Shown here one piece after another: positions 1 to 6,487 of a DNA stretch of 8,797 nt. A model generated the notes under the pieces. The model was not told the DNA's origin and ran no database searches. It saw only the letters and a program-made list of their open reading frames with translations. This DNA comes from CAYWTS01 sp964461265 (GTDB lineage: Bacteria > Bacteroidota > Ignavibacteria > Tepidaquicellales > OLB5): NCBI GenBank assembly GCA_964461265.1, contig CAYWTS010000061.1, positions 1-8,797 of the forward strand. The letters are read 5' to 3'. The position numbers were made by a program, and so were the translations under genes. How positions within the stretch are numbered: position 1 is the stretch's first letter; the number at the start of each line of letters is the position of its first letter.

Positions 1-1040
1 TAGGTTGCGGTGATAAACCCGATTTATCACAATTTCCTATTAACGAACCTATAACCACAATAGGTGATACGGTTTACATTCCCCAATATCCTGTCATATA
101 CGGTTTCAATGAACCTGCCGACGTATTTATCGGTAATGAACCGCTTATTTACGTTGCCGATAAAATGAATAACCGTATTGCCCAGCTTGATTTAGCCGGT
201 GTTTTGATAAGCTATTCTGATTTGATACTGAGACCGCGTAAAATTACTCAGGATAGAAATTACGATTTATTAGTTATAGGTTCTGTTATAGATACCATTC
301 CCCCGAATATACTTGATACAGTTGATGCAGTTTTTCGTTTTAAACTGAGGAATAATAATGGCTTATTAAGCGGTGTTACACCAACAATTGCATTTAAATC
401 GAACCAGGGAACACCCATCCCCGGTGATCACGGAAATTTTACTGGAATCTCCACATTTCAGGATAATTATTATGTTGTTTGCCGTTCAGGTCCAAATAAC
501 TCAAGTCCTATAGACCCCGATAATGCTATTTTCAAAATTGATAAATACGACAACACACTTCCCGTTCCGGAACGGCTTTCAGGCTTTGAGCTTGAAGGGC
601 AGGGATTATTATCGCTCCAGCAAACTTCATCTATCGTTACTTTCACTTATAACAATACCGATTTTATTTACACACAAAACTACGCCGAGGCAGTTTTTAA
701 AGTTCAATGGTGCACGTATGATGATTTAGAAGGAATCTACAGACCAAAATTTACACCGGAAAACAATGTTGATTTACTCCGCAACGGATTGTTTACGAAT
801 CCGCAGGATGTAACACTTGACCAGTATGGTAATATATACGTTATAGATGCAGCAAAAGATTCCCTATTCAAATTCACAAGTCTTGGTAAGCTTAAATCGG
901 AGACTTTTGGCGGAACGGGCACAAACGCCGATAAATTTAAAAATCCAACTGGTGTAGCATTCTTTTATAAAACACTTTATATCTGCGATACGGGAAATAA
1001 CAGGATATTAAGGTTTATACTATCTACGGATATATACTAG
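1..1040 (+). CDS. NHL-repeat beta-propeller lipoprotein, 5' partial
   Basis: The reading frame is open from the first complete codon at position 3 to a TAG at 1038-1040, so the gene begins before the window. The ATG at 165 is internal to a repeat and is not the start. The first residues read G-C-G-D-K-P-D, and a Gly-Cys pair here fits the end of a lipobox, with the Cys lipidated and the signal peptide lost upstream; this is inference. About 345 residues are visible. NHL-type strands are clear in three places: PLIYVADKMNNRI (codons 150-188), NPQDVTLDQYGNIYVIDAA (positions about 798-854) and NPTGVAFFYKTLYICDTGNNRIL (about 942-1010). NHL repeats build beta-propellers, usually for protein or ligand binding, so a non-enzymatic, membrane-anchored surface or periplasmic role is likely. 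The middle (about 250-780) has weaker, divergent blades. No substrate can be named. A gap of 368 bases separates it from the next gene, so it is probably a separate transcription unit. Confidence 0.85.
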   Translation, partial: GCGDKPDLSQFPINEPITTIGDTVYIPQYPVIYGFNEPADVFIGNEPLIYVADKMNNRIAQLDLAGVLISYSDLILRPRKITQDRNYDLLVIGSVIDTIPPNILDTVDAVFRFKLRNNNGLLSGVTPTIAFKSNQGTPIPGDHGNFTGISTFQDNYYVVCRSGPNNSSPIDPDNAIFKIDKYDNTLPVPERLSGFELEGQGLLSLQQTSSIVTFTYNNTDFIYTQNYAEAVFKVQWCTYDDLEGIYRPKFTPENNVDLLRNGLFTNPQDVTLDQYGNIYVIDAAKDSLFKFTSLGKLKSETFGGTGTNADKFKNPTGVAFFYKTLYICDTGNNRILRFILSTDIY

Positions 1041-1319
1041 TAGTACTCAATAAAAATAATATATTTTTTTAACTTCCTGTATCTTAGATAACACTTCTTT
1101 TACTTCATTTAAATTGCCATTTATCTTTAGAAAATAAATAATCACCTTTCGCTATATTTTTATTATGATATTTATCACATTATTTCAAATAAATTTTTGT
1201 TTATAGAATATTTTTCATAACTTAAAAATTTTTGTTTTATACAAATTAACTGATTTGCAAAAATGTGAAATCTAATATAACCATTTTAGCTATTATTAAA
1301 TCACTTTATTAGTTATTGA

Positions 1320-1350
1320 TTTTTGAATGGGGGGGGGGGGGGTATATTTA
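1320..1350 (+). promoter_or_regulatory. Candidate promoter with G14 spacer, for the 1409-5586 operon
   Basis: TTTTTG at 1320-1325 (containing the TTTG of a Bacteroidota -33 element) is followed by 17 bases and then TATATTTA at 1343-1350, which matches the TAnnTTTG -7 consensus at 7 of 8 positions. It also reads as a sigma70-like TATATT. The 17-base spacer is A-A-T plus 14 consecutive G. The spacing fits the TTG-N17-23-TAnnTTTG pattern described for Flavobacterium. A transcript would start near 1357, about 50 bases before the ATG. The motif match and spacing are seen; promoter function is inferred. Confidence 0.45.
1329..1342 (+). repeat. Homopolymeric G14 tract
   Basis: Fourteen uninterrupted G residues lie in an otherwise very AT-rich region, 66 bases upstream of the next start codon and between candidate -33 and -7 promoter elements. 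Long G or C runs mutate by slipped-strand mispairing, and in other bacteria such tracts between promoter elements alter transcription when their length changes. The exact count may be unreliable because homopolymers are error-prone in sequencing. Confidence 0.9.
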
Positions 1351-1377
1351 TATAAATTCTTTTCTGGTTCATAAAAC

Positions 1378-1395
1378 TATTTAAATATTTAAATA
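1378..1395. promoter_or_regulatory. 18-bp perfect AT palindrome in the 5' leader
   Basis: TATTTAAAT (1378-1386) is followed directly by its reverse complement ATTTAAATA (1387-1395). It lies between the candidate promoter and the ribosome binding site of the operon. It could be an operator or a weak leader hairpin. It could also be chance in so AT-rich a region. Confidence 0.3.
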
Positions 1396-1402
1396 AGAGA
1401 GG
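1396..1402 (+). promoter_or_regulatory. Purine-rich ribosome binding site for the gene at 1409
   Basis: AGAGAGG ends six bases before the ATG at 1409. It is one of the few purine-rich Shine-Dalgarno-like sequences in the window and supports this start, which is also followed at once by a good signal peptide. Confidence 0.5.
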
Positions 1403-1408
1403 TTCAAC

Positions 1409-2506
1409 ATGAAAAAAATTACTTACACCACACTCATAGTTTTTATATTAATAAATTTATTTTCAATAAAATCTAATGCCCAGTTTTGGGATCAAGATGT
1501 TTACGGAAATATTCATAACACAAATTCTGGTAGTGTTTTTATAAATACTACATTAAAGTGGAGTAATGGAAATTCGTTTTTATCAAACGACCAGGGCGGA
1601 AGTATAGAGATGGGTCATCCTTTTACACCCTGTACACCTTTTATTGATTTTCATAATGGACAGCATGATGCTGAAGATTTTAATATGAGAATAATAAACT
1701 CAGGAGATTATAAGCTGGAATTCACAACAAATAATTGGAACCGTTCTAAGATAATTTTCAATGGAACCCCTAACGGTTATTACAATATACCTTCATTAAA
1801 ATTTTATAATAATGGACATGAAGGTAATTCGCTTCAGTTTCAAAGTGCTTATGGTTTAGCAGCAATAGATTTTTGGAATTTTGGCGGTTTAAATGGAGTA
1901 ATAGATTTCTATGCAGACTATCAAAGTAATCCCACTTATTGTCAATTTTCCATAAAAAGTGACAATAGTTGCGGATGGGGTAATGATTGGAACTGGCTTT
2001 CTGCACAGGAAGGAGGAAGTATTCATTTAAATAAAGCTGGGTTGGATATTAATGCAAAACCATTTATAGACTTTACTTCTGGCTATAGTTATATGTCGGA
2101 TCACATTGATATAAGAATTCAAAACTCAGCAGCTAACACGCTCGATTTCTGGACAGATTTATTTATTAATGGTTCAGGCGGTACAAAAGTAATGTCTGTT
2201 AAATCAGATGGTATTTATGCAAAAAAGCTCACCGTTCAATCTAGCTGGTCAGATTTTGTTTTCAAAAATGATTATAATTTGCTAAGCTTAACCGAACTTG
2301 AAAATTATATTAAGGAGAATGGACATTTACCGGACATACCGACAGAAAGTTATATTGAAGAAAATGGTTTAAATGTTGGTGAAATGACAACAAAATTATT
2401 ACAGAAGATTGAGGAATTAAGCTTATATATAATAGATATTAATAAACAGATTGAATTGTTAAAGGAAGAAAATGAAGAAATGAAGACAAACTTAAAGAAT
2501 AAATAA
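1409..2506 (+). CDS. Exported repeat protein with conserved Bacteroidota coiled-coil tail
   Basis: This is a 365-residue secreted protein of unknown function. Residues 1-24 form a signal peptide with likely cleavage at SNA|Q. The body contains one motif twice, at about 62-107 and 200-249: G-G-S-I, then P-F-I-D-F, then D-x-x-[ML]-R-I-x-N-S, then L-[ED]-F-[WT]-T, so it looks like an internal duplication of a beta-rich module. The C-terminus, about 263-365, is a module I recognise from many Bacteroidota exported proteins: W-S-D-F-V-F, D-Y-x-L-x-S-L-x-E-L-E-x-Y-I, E-N-G-H-L-P-D-I-P, G-x-x-x-G-E-M, then an amphipathic helix about 326-362 predicted to be a coiled coil. Such proteins are often labelled hypothetical or tail-fibre-like, and the tail may drive oligomerisation. 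It lacks a T9SS sorting domain, unlike its two downstream partners. It is the first gene of the operon, 19 bases ahead of the next. Confidence 0.8.
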   Translation: MKKITYTTLIVFILINLFSIKSNAQFWDQDVYGNIHNTNSGSVFINTTLKWSNGNSFLSNDQGGSIEMGHPFTPCTPFIDFHNGQHDAEDFNMRIINSGDYKLEFTTNNWNRSKIIFNGTPNGYYNIPSLKFYNNGHEGNSLQFQSAYGLAAIDFWNFGGLNGVIDFYADYQSNPTYCQFSIKSDNSCGWGNDWNWLSAQEGGSIHLNKAGLDINAKPFIDFTSGYSYMSDHIDIRIQNSAANTLDFWTDLFINGSGGTKVMSVKSDGIYAKKLTVQSSWSDFVFKNDYNLLSLTELENYIKENGHLPDIPTESYIEENGLNVGEMTTKLLQKIEELSLYIIDINKQIELLKEENEEMKTNLKNK

Positions 2507-2525
2507 ATATGGGGAACATGAAAAA

Positions 2526-4292
2526 ATGAAAAATATTATAAAATATTTAATTTCTATTTCGATAAATTTTATTTTTCTTTTTATTTGTACTATGGAAATA
2601 AATGCACAAGATTGGCCTTGCGGTAATCCAGCTGCAAACAATATTAATATACCAGGTGATTTTAATGTCCATTTAGGTGAAAATTCAGTTGCAATTCACC
2701 CTTTATATCCGAATATTGTTTTAAGCGCAAATAATCACTATGATCCTGATAGAATATCTGTTTACGTATCTACTAATTGGGGATATACGTGGTATTCACC
2801 ATATTGGCATGGTATTTTTGAGAGTATCTTTTGCTGTGACCCAGCAGCTGCTATTGATCTAAACGGATTTATGTATGTTGCATATGTTAATGGCGCACAG
2901 ACTTTTATTGCACGTTCTACTAATTTAGGAAGCAATTGGGAAAAATTCCTGATTTACAGTAGTACTTGGGCAGATAAGGAACATTTAAAAGTAGATAATA
3001 GTTGTAACAGTCCCTATAAAGGAAGGTTATATTGTGCTTGGCAAAATGTAAATTACCAGATATCAGTCTCTTATTCAACCAATCAGGGAACAAGCTGGCA
3101 TCCTTCATATCAATTACCTAATTCTGGAGGCACTGGAGTCAATATAGCAACAGATAATTCCGGAAATGTATATCTTATTAGTACTGATTGTGTAGGGCAA
3201 AGTTCCTGGCAAGTGGTTAAGTTTTATAAATCAACTAATGGCGGAGACAGTTGGATAAGTGTTACATCGTTTCAAATACCGACTGTTACTTATTGGACAA
3301 ACGGATTACCTTCTATGACTGTTAATATGCAGGATAATACTATTTATTTTGTTTATTCAAGACTTGGCACACAATATAATGATGTTTTTATGAGAAAATC
3401 TAATAATAGCGGGGTTAATTGGTCCGGTGAAATAAGGGTAAACCAGGTACAAAATGGAACTCAAACTTCACCTTGGTTATCATGTGACCCTATGACAGGT
3501 TACCTTGCTTGTATTTATTATGATACAAGAGATGGTCAAGGTAACCATACTTATCTTTCAATTTCTACTAATTCAGGTGATAGCTGGTGCGATATGAAAG
3601 TAAGTGTTACAGGAAACGGAGCCGGAATATTCGCTGGTCAGGACTATATTGGTATCGATTTTTGTAAAGGGGTTGTATATCCTGTCTGGACAGCTAAAGT
3701 TGACAATAATAATTACACGCTTACCTATCCATATGAAGTTATTGCAAAAGATTTAATAATTGAGAACAAAATCCTTAATGGTAATCAACTATTTCAATCA
3801 GCTAACACCATTACAGCATATAATGTAACTATAAATACCGGAGCAAATGTAAACTTAATGACTGTCAAAAGTATAACACTACTTCCCGGTTTTTATACAA
3901 ACGATAATTGTGTTTTTATAGCTGATTTATTTCATTGTCAGGGTTACAATGAGCCAGGTAATTTAGCACAGAAAAATCAGGTAAAATTAAATGGATATGA
4001 TAATACAAATTCCTATGAATATTCATTATCCCAAAATTATCCTAATCCTTTTAATCCAACAACAACATTAAAATATTCACTTAAGCAAAATTCGTGGGTA
4101 ACACTAATTATATATAATATTCTTGGGCAGGAAGTTAAGAAGTTAGTCGATGGAAACGAATATGCCGGTTACAGGTCTATAGTTTGGGACGGAACGAATA
4201 ATTACGGAAACCAGGTTTCAAGTGGTGTATATTTTTGTAAACTGATAGCAGGAGATTTCGTTGCTCAAAAAAAGCTTGTAATAATTAGATGA
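2526..4292 (+). CDS. T9SS-secreted Asp-box (BNR) beta-propeller protein
   Basis: This 588-residue exported protein has a signal peptide at 1-27 (INA|Q). Six Asp-box-like motifs follow at residues 82-89, 131-138, 184-191, 236-243, 292-299 and 347-354, each [ST]-[TN]-N-x-G-x-x-W. Six repeats fit one six-bladed sialidase-like propeller, and Y-Y-D-T-R-D-G at 331-337 is also common in such proteins. The Asp of the classic S-x-D-x-G-x-x-W box is Asn throughout. I do not see the RIP motif or the Arg triad of true sialidases, so enzyme activity is doubtful; binding or structure is more likely. Residues about 405-470 form a small repeat (N-T-I-T-A, then S-I-T-L-L-P-G-F-Y) typical of a linker ahead of sorting domains. 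Residues 500-588 are a type A T9SS sorting domain (QNYPNPFNP at 503-511, then L-G-Q-E-V and S-S-G-V-Y-F) that would be cleaved on export. The start is ATG 2526; GGGG at 2511-2514 is 11 bases away, which is a long spacing. Confidence 0.85.
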   Translation: MKNIIKYLISISINFIFLFICTMEINAQDWPCGNPAANNINIPGDFNVHLGENSVAIHPLYPNIVLSANNHYDPDRISVYVSTNWGYTWYSPYWHGIFESIFCCDPAAAIDLNGFMYVAYVNGAQTFIARSTNLGSNWEKFLIYSSTWADKEHLKVDNSCNSPYKGRLYCAWQNVNYQISVSYSTNQGTSWHPSYQLPNSGGTGVNIATDNSGNVYLISTDCVGQSSWQVVKFYKSTNGGDSWISVTSFQIPTVTYWTNGLPSMTVNMQDNTIYFVYSRLGTQYNDVFMRKSNNSGVNWSGEIRVNQVQNGTQTSPWLSCDPMTGYLACIYYDTRDGQGNHTYLSISTNSGDSWCDMKVSVTGNGAGIFAGQDYIGIDFCKGVVYPVWTAKVDNNNYTLTYPYEVIAKDLIIENKILNGNQLFQSANTITAYNVTINTGANVNLMTVKSITLLPGFYTNDNCVFIADLFHCQGYNEPGNLAQKNQVKLNGYDNTNSYEYSLSQNYPNPFNPTTTLKYSLKQNSWVTLIIYNILGQEVKKLVDGNEYAGYRSIVWDGTNNYGNQVSSGVYFCKLIAGDFVAQKKLVIIR

Positions 4293-4329
4293 TTTAAAAT
4301 AAGTTTTTCTAAACATAAATTTCATAATA

Positions 4330-5586
4330 ATGGAAAAAAAGTTCAAATATCAAAAATTGGTTTTATACTTATTAATTTCGTTGGTTCCCTGTAGCAATAG
4401 TTTTGCTCAGCAAGGGTGGTATAAAGTTAACGCACAGGTTGGGTATTACGGGATTTATTTTAAGGATTTAAATAATGGTATGGTTTCCCGGTATAAAACT
4501 TCAAATGGAGGCCTAACGTGGGATACTATGAGTGCCGGCGGTTATAACAGTTTCCCTGACCTTAACACAGGTTATGCAGTTGGTGGAAGTTTGATATTTA
4601 AAACTACAAATTTTGGTATTAACTGGATAATACAATTAACCCCTTCAGGTTATAGTTTAAATAGTATAAGTTTCATTAATGTTAATACAGGTTATGCATG
4701 CGGAGATGCTGCTTATTTGGTTAGAACAACAAATGGCGGTAATAATTGGATTAATGTTAATATTCCAATATCGATTGAATATTTTCTTTATAATGTATCT
4801 TTCATTGATTCATTAACCTGCTACCTAATTGGTACCAGATACAACTATTCGGATAGTGCAAGTGTATTCTTAAAAACAACTAATGCTGGTATTAACTGGA
4901 CTCCACAATATTACCCACAAGGCTGGGGAGGTAACTTTACTTCTATGTTTTTTATAAATATTAATACAGGTTATATTGGCACTTCAGCTCATTATATTTG
5001 CAAAACTACCAATGCAGGTACTAACTGGAATCCAATTACTATACCTACAATGAACCGAATTTATTCACTTTTCTTTATTAATGCTTTTACAGGATACGGT
5101 TCATGTTACGGAGGGCAGATACTTAAAACCACAAATGGCGGCAATAACTGGTTTTTACAAACTACACCAACGGGCAGTGCTTTATACAGCGTTTTTTTTA
5201 TAAATAATTTAACCGGTTATGCTTCTGGAGAAGATTATACTTTATTAAAAACTACAGATGGCGGCGGACCGCCTATAGGAATAAAACAAATTAGCAATAA
5301 TATTCCGAATAAATTTGAGCTAAACCAGAATTATCCTAACCCTTTTAATCCTGTAACAAAAATAAAGTTTAATCTGCCAGCTGTAGTGAACGGTCGCGAA
5401 CGTTCACTACAATTAAAAGTTTACGACATTCTAGGTCGTGAAATTACAACTTTAGTAAATGAGCAATTAAAGCCGGGTATTTATGAAATAGATTTTAACG
5501 GGACAAACTACCCGAGCGGAACTTACTTTTATACGCTTACTGCCGCGGAATACAGAATGACAAAGGCGATGATACTAATCAAATAG
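4330..5586 (+). CDS. T9SS-secreted Ycf48-like/BNR propeller protein
   Basis: This is a 418-residue exported protein with a signal peptide at 1-26 (SFA|Q). The body alternates F-x-[DN]-x-x-T-G-Y with [KR]-T-[TS]-N-x-G-x-N-W, the pattern of Ycf48-like/photosystem assembly-type propellers. Complete boxes lie at residues 57-64, 92-99, 133-140, 183-190, 226-233 and 267-274. A seventh at 308 is cut short as T-T-D-G-G-G, where the chain runs into the linker, so a seven-bladed propeller is suggested. Residues about 328-418 are a type A T9SS sorting domain (QNYPNPFNP 333-341, V-Y-D-I-L-G-R-E-I, P-S-G-T-Y-F-Y). The loop after its first strand is enlarged by residues encoded by a 30-bp palindrome. In heterotrophic Bacteroidota relatives such proteins are cell-surface or secreted and of unknown role; a link to photosynthesis is not implied. 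It follows the previous gene by 37 bases with no Shine-Dalgarno sequence, so co-transcription is likely. Confidence 0.85.
   Translation: MEKKFKYQKLVLYLLISLVPCSNSFAQQGWYKVNAQVGYYGIYFKDLNNGMVSRYKTSNGGLTWDTMSAGGYNSFPDLNTGYAVGGSLIFKTTNFGINWIIQLTPSGYSLNSISFINVNTGYACGDAAYLVRTTNGGNNWINVNIPISIEYFLYNVSFIDSLTCYLIGTRYNYSDSASVFLKTTNAGINWTPQYYPQGWGGNFTSMFFININTGYIGTSAHYICKTTNAGTNWNPITIPTMNRIYSLFFINAFTGYGSCYGGQILKTTNGGNNWFLQTTPTGSALYSVFFINNLTGYASGEDYTLLKTTDGGGPPIGIKQISNNIPNKFELNQNYPNPFNPVTKIKFNLPAVVNGRERSLQLKVYDILGREITTLVNEQLKPGIYEIDFNGTNYPSGTYFYTLTAAEYRMTKAMILIK
5382..5411. repeat. 30-bp palindrome inside a T9SS sorting domain
   Basis: TGTAGTGAACG (5382-5392) and its exact reverse complement CGTTCACTACA (5401-5411) flank GTCGCGAA. 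The inner TCGCGA is itself palindromic, so 14 of 15 base pairs of the 30-bp dyad match. It is in frame and encodes V-V-N-G-R-E-R-S-L in the first loop of the sorting domain. From memory it resembles dispersed GTAG-GACG-CGTC-CTAC type palindromes found across several phyla; this is not verified. Confidence 0.85.
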
Positions 5587-5637
5587 TGAATTATGAGATA
5601 TGATTTCTGAATTATGTATTATGCTCTTAAGTCCTGT
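5587..5637. other. Convergent 3' intergenic spacer
   Basis: These 51 bases separate two convergent genes. They hold a direct repeat of TGAATTATG at 5587-5595 and 5608-5616, with a 21-base period. No hairpin followed by a T-run is visible on either strand, so no bidirectional terminator is called. Confidence 0.6.
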
Positions 5638-6267
5638 TTACAGCCTGAATCCGAACAAAAAGTTTAGACTAAACAATCTTTTCTTACCTGCATAGTCACC
5701 GTAACCTGAATATAAAATAGTGATATTTGGCTGGTACTGGATTTCGAGCATAAACTTGTTATGGAACTCAATTCCCATACCCAGAGAAGCCCCAAACTCG
5801 AACCGCGGTATTTTTAATTTTTTATTGTTATCTGTTCCGCTTCTTTTATTATACACAAGCACATCACCTCTTAAACCCACAAGGGCATATATTACGGCAG
5901 TACTTTTTGTGCTAAAATAAAATTTAACATTCGGACGCAGCGATACAAAGTGAAAAACATTGCTTAGCAAATCAGCGGAACTGGAATCAGGAGATATAAT
6001 TACAGCAGTCTCCTTATTGCCTTTTACAGAATATAATAACTCAATCGGCATGCTTACTTTTTTTGAAAAAGATAAATCTATAAAAAAACCAAGCTCATAT
6101 CCTATAAAATCAAGGCTGCCGCCGCTTGATTCGCTGAAAAAACCCGATAAACTGGGACCTAGTTTTAAACCCCATGATTTAAGCTTTTGTGCATTCGTAT
6201 TTTGCGAAAACAACAAGATACTAAGAAATACAGAAAAAATTAATAGGTATATTTTATGTTTATTCAT
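5638..6267 (-). CDS. Outer-membrane beta-barrel protein (PorT-like fold)
   Basis: This 209-residue protein has a signal peptide at 1-26 (TNA|Q). The mature part of about 180 residues alternates hydrophobic and polar residues, with G-L-K-L-G-P-S-L-S-G at the start, a Y-E-L-G-F-F-I-D-L strand, S-L-R-P-N-V-K-F-Y-F, F-E-F-G-A-S-L-G-M-G-I-E-F and a final L-N-F-L-F-G-F-R-L. That arrangement is typical of the small eight-stranded barrels annotated as outer membrane beta-barrel or PorT-family proteins in Bacteroidota. The aromatic-rich last strand suits recognition by the BAM machinery. It has no T9SS sorting domain and is expected to stay in the outer membrane. Its actual function is unknown, and family membership alone does not make it the T9SS component PorT. 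It is convergent with the upstream operon and divergent from the gene at 6488. No clean TAnnTTTG motif was found ahead of it; the closest, on the minus strand just upstream, has one extra T. Confidence 0.75.
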   Translation of the reverse strand: MNKHKIYLLIFSVFLSILLFSQNTNAQKLKSWGLKLGPSLSGFFSESSGGSLDFIGYELGFFIDLSFSKKVSMPIELLYSVKGNKETAVIISPDSSSADLLSNVFHFVSLRPNVKFYFSTKSTAVIYALVGLRGDVLVYNKRSGTDNNKKLKIPRFEFGASLGMGIEFHNKFMLEIQYQPNITILYSGYGDYAGKKRLFSLNFLFGFRL

Positions 6268-6297
6268 ATATTATATTTCAAAAAATATTTCGGTTCT

Positions 6298-6310
6298 CAA
6301 ACTGAGTTTG
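6298..6310. promoter_or_regulatory. 13-bp dyad upstream of the minus-strand barrel gene
   Basis: CAAACT (6298-6303), one G, then AGTTTG (6305-6310) form a perfect 6-bp inverted repeat. It is 30 bases upstream of the start of the minus-strand gene, in the divergent region. It might be an operator, but a dyad this short can arise by chance. Confidence 0.25.
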
Positions 6311-6325
6311 GAAAAAAGAATTCAT

Positions 6326-6372
6326 CTGGATTCCCGCTTTCCTGCCTGCTGCACTCATGGCACGGGAATGCG
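6326..6372. repeat. REP-like imperfect intergenic hairpin
   Basis: ATTCCCG (6330-6336) pairs with CGGGAAT (6363-6369). Inside it TGCC (6343-6346) pairs with GGCA (6359-6362), leaving an unpaired CTTTCC on one side and a 12-base loop. The arms TGGATTCCCGCTTTC and CGGGAATG resemble a very common dispersed palindrome in bacterial genomes, whose usual loop is much shorter, so this copy looks expanded. Local base composition is clearly richer in G+C than the flanks. Confidence 0.5.
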
Positions 6373-6379
6373 GCTTGAA

Positions 6380-6410
6380 TTGAATATTATGCCCTCAAGT
6401 GATACTTTTG
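6380..6410 (+). promoter_or_regulatory. Bacteroidota-type promoter for the PLD-like gene
   Basis: TTG at 6380-6382 and TACTTTTG at 6403-6410 are separated by 20 bases. The second is a full match to the TAnnTTTG -7 element, and the spacing is central in the 17-23 range known for Flavobacterium promoters. Transcription would begin near 6417, giving a leader of about 70 bases before the ATG at 6488. It lies just downstream of the REP-like hairpin. Confidence 0.5.
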
Positions 6411-6487
6411 CAGTTCAATCAGATAATAATACTATAAAATTATCACCATTTCACTTCATTTCCTAAGTAACTGAAAAATTAATTTAT

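Larger units (their letters stand above)
1041..1408. other. AT-rich intergenic region with promoter elements
   Basis: No credible gene lies here. The stretch is almost pure A/T apart from the G14 tract. It holds a near-direct repeat, AAATTTTTGTTTAT (1191-1204) and AAATTTTTGTTTTAT (1226-1240), which may simply reflect base composition. The promoter-like elements listed separately are at 1320-1402. A T-run at about 1064-1070 follows the upstream gene, but I see no GC-rich hairpin before it, so no intrinsic terminator is called. Confidence 0.7.

Noticed and set aside
165..1040. ATG at 165 as the start of the NHL gene
   Set aside because: The frame is open upstream to the window edge, and the Met lies in the middle of an NHL strand; a lipobox-like Gly-Cys sits at the very edge.
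1041..1328. Small RNA or small gene in the AT-rich gap
   Set aside because: No stable GC-containing stem, terminator or open frame with a plausible start was visible.
2526..4292. Active sialidase
   Set aside because: Asp-box motifs are structural only; the RIP motif and the catalytic Arg triad, Tyr and Glu of sialidases could not be identified.
4330..5586. Photosystem II assembly factor Ycf48
   Set aside because: Only the propeller repeat is similar; the T9SS sorting domain and surface-protein context make a photosynthetic role unlikely.
5960..6466. 168-codon open frame on the + strand
   Set aside because: Most of it is antisense to the beta-barrel gene, which has a clear signal peptide and barrel pattern. 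It has no ribosome site or recognisable domain, and it runs through the REP-like hairpin and promoter.
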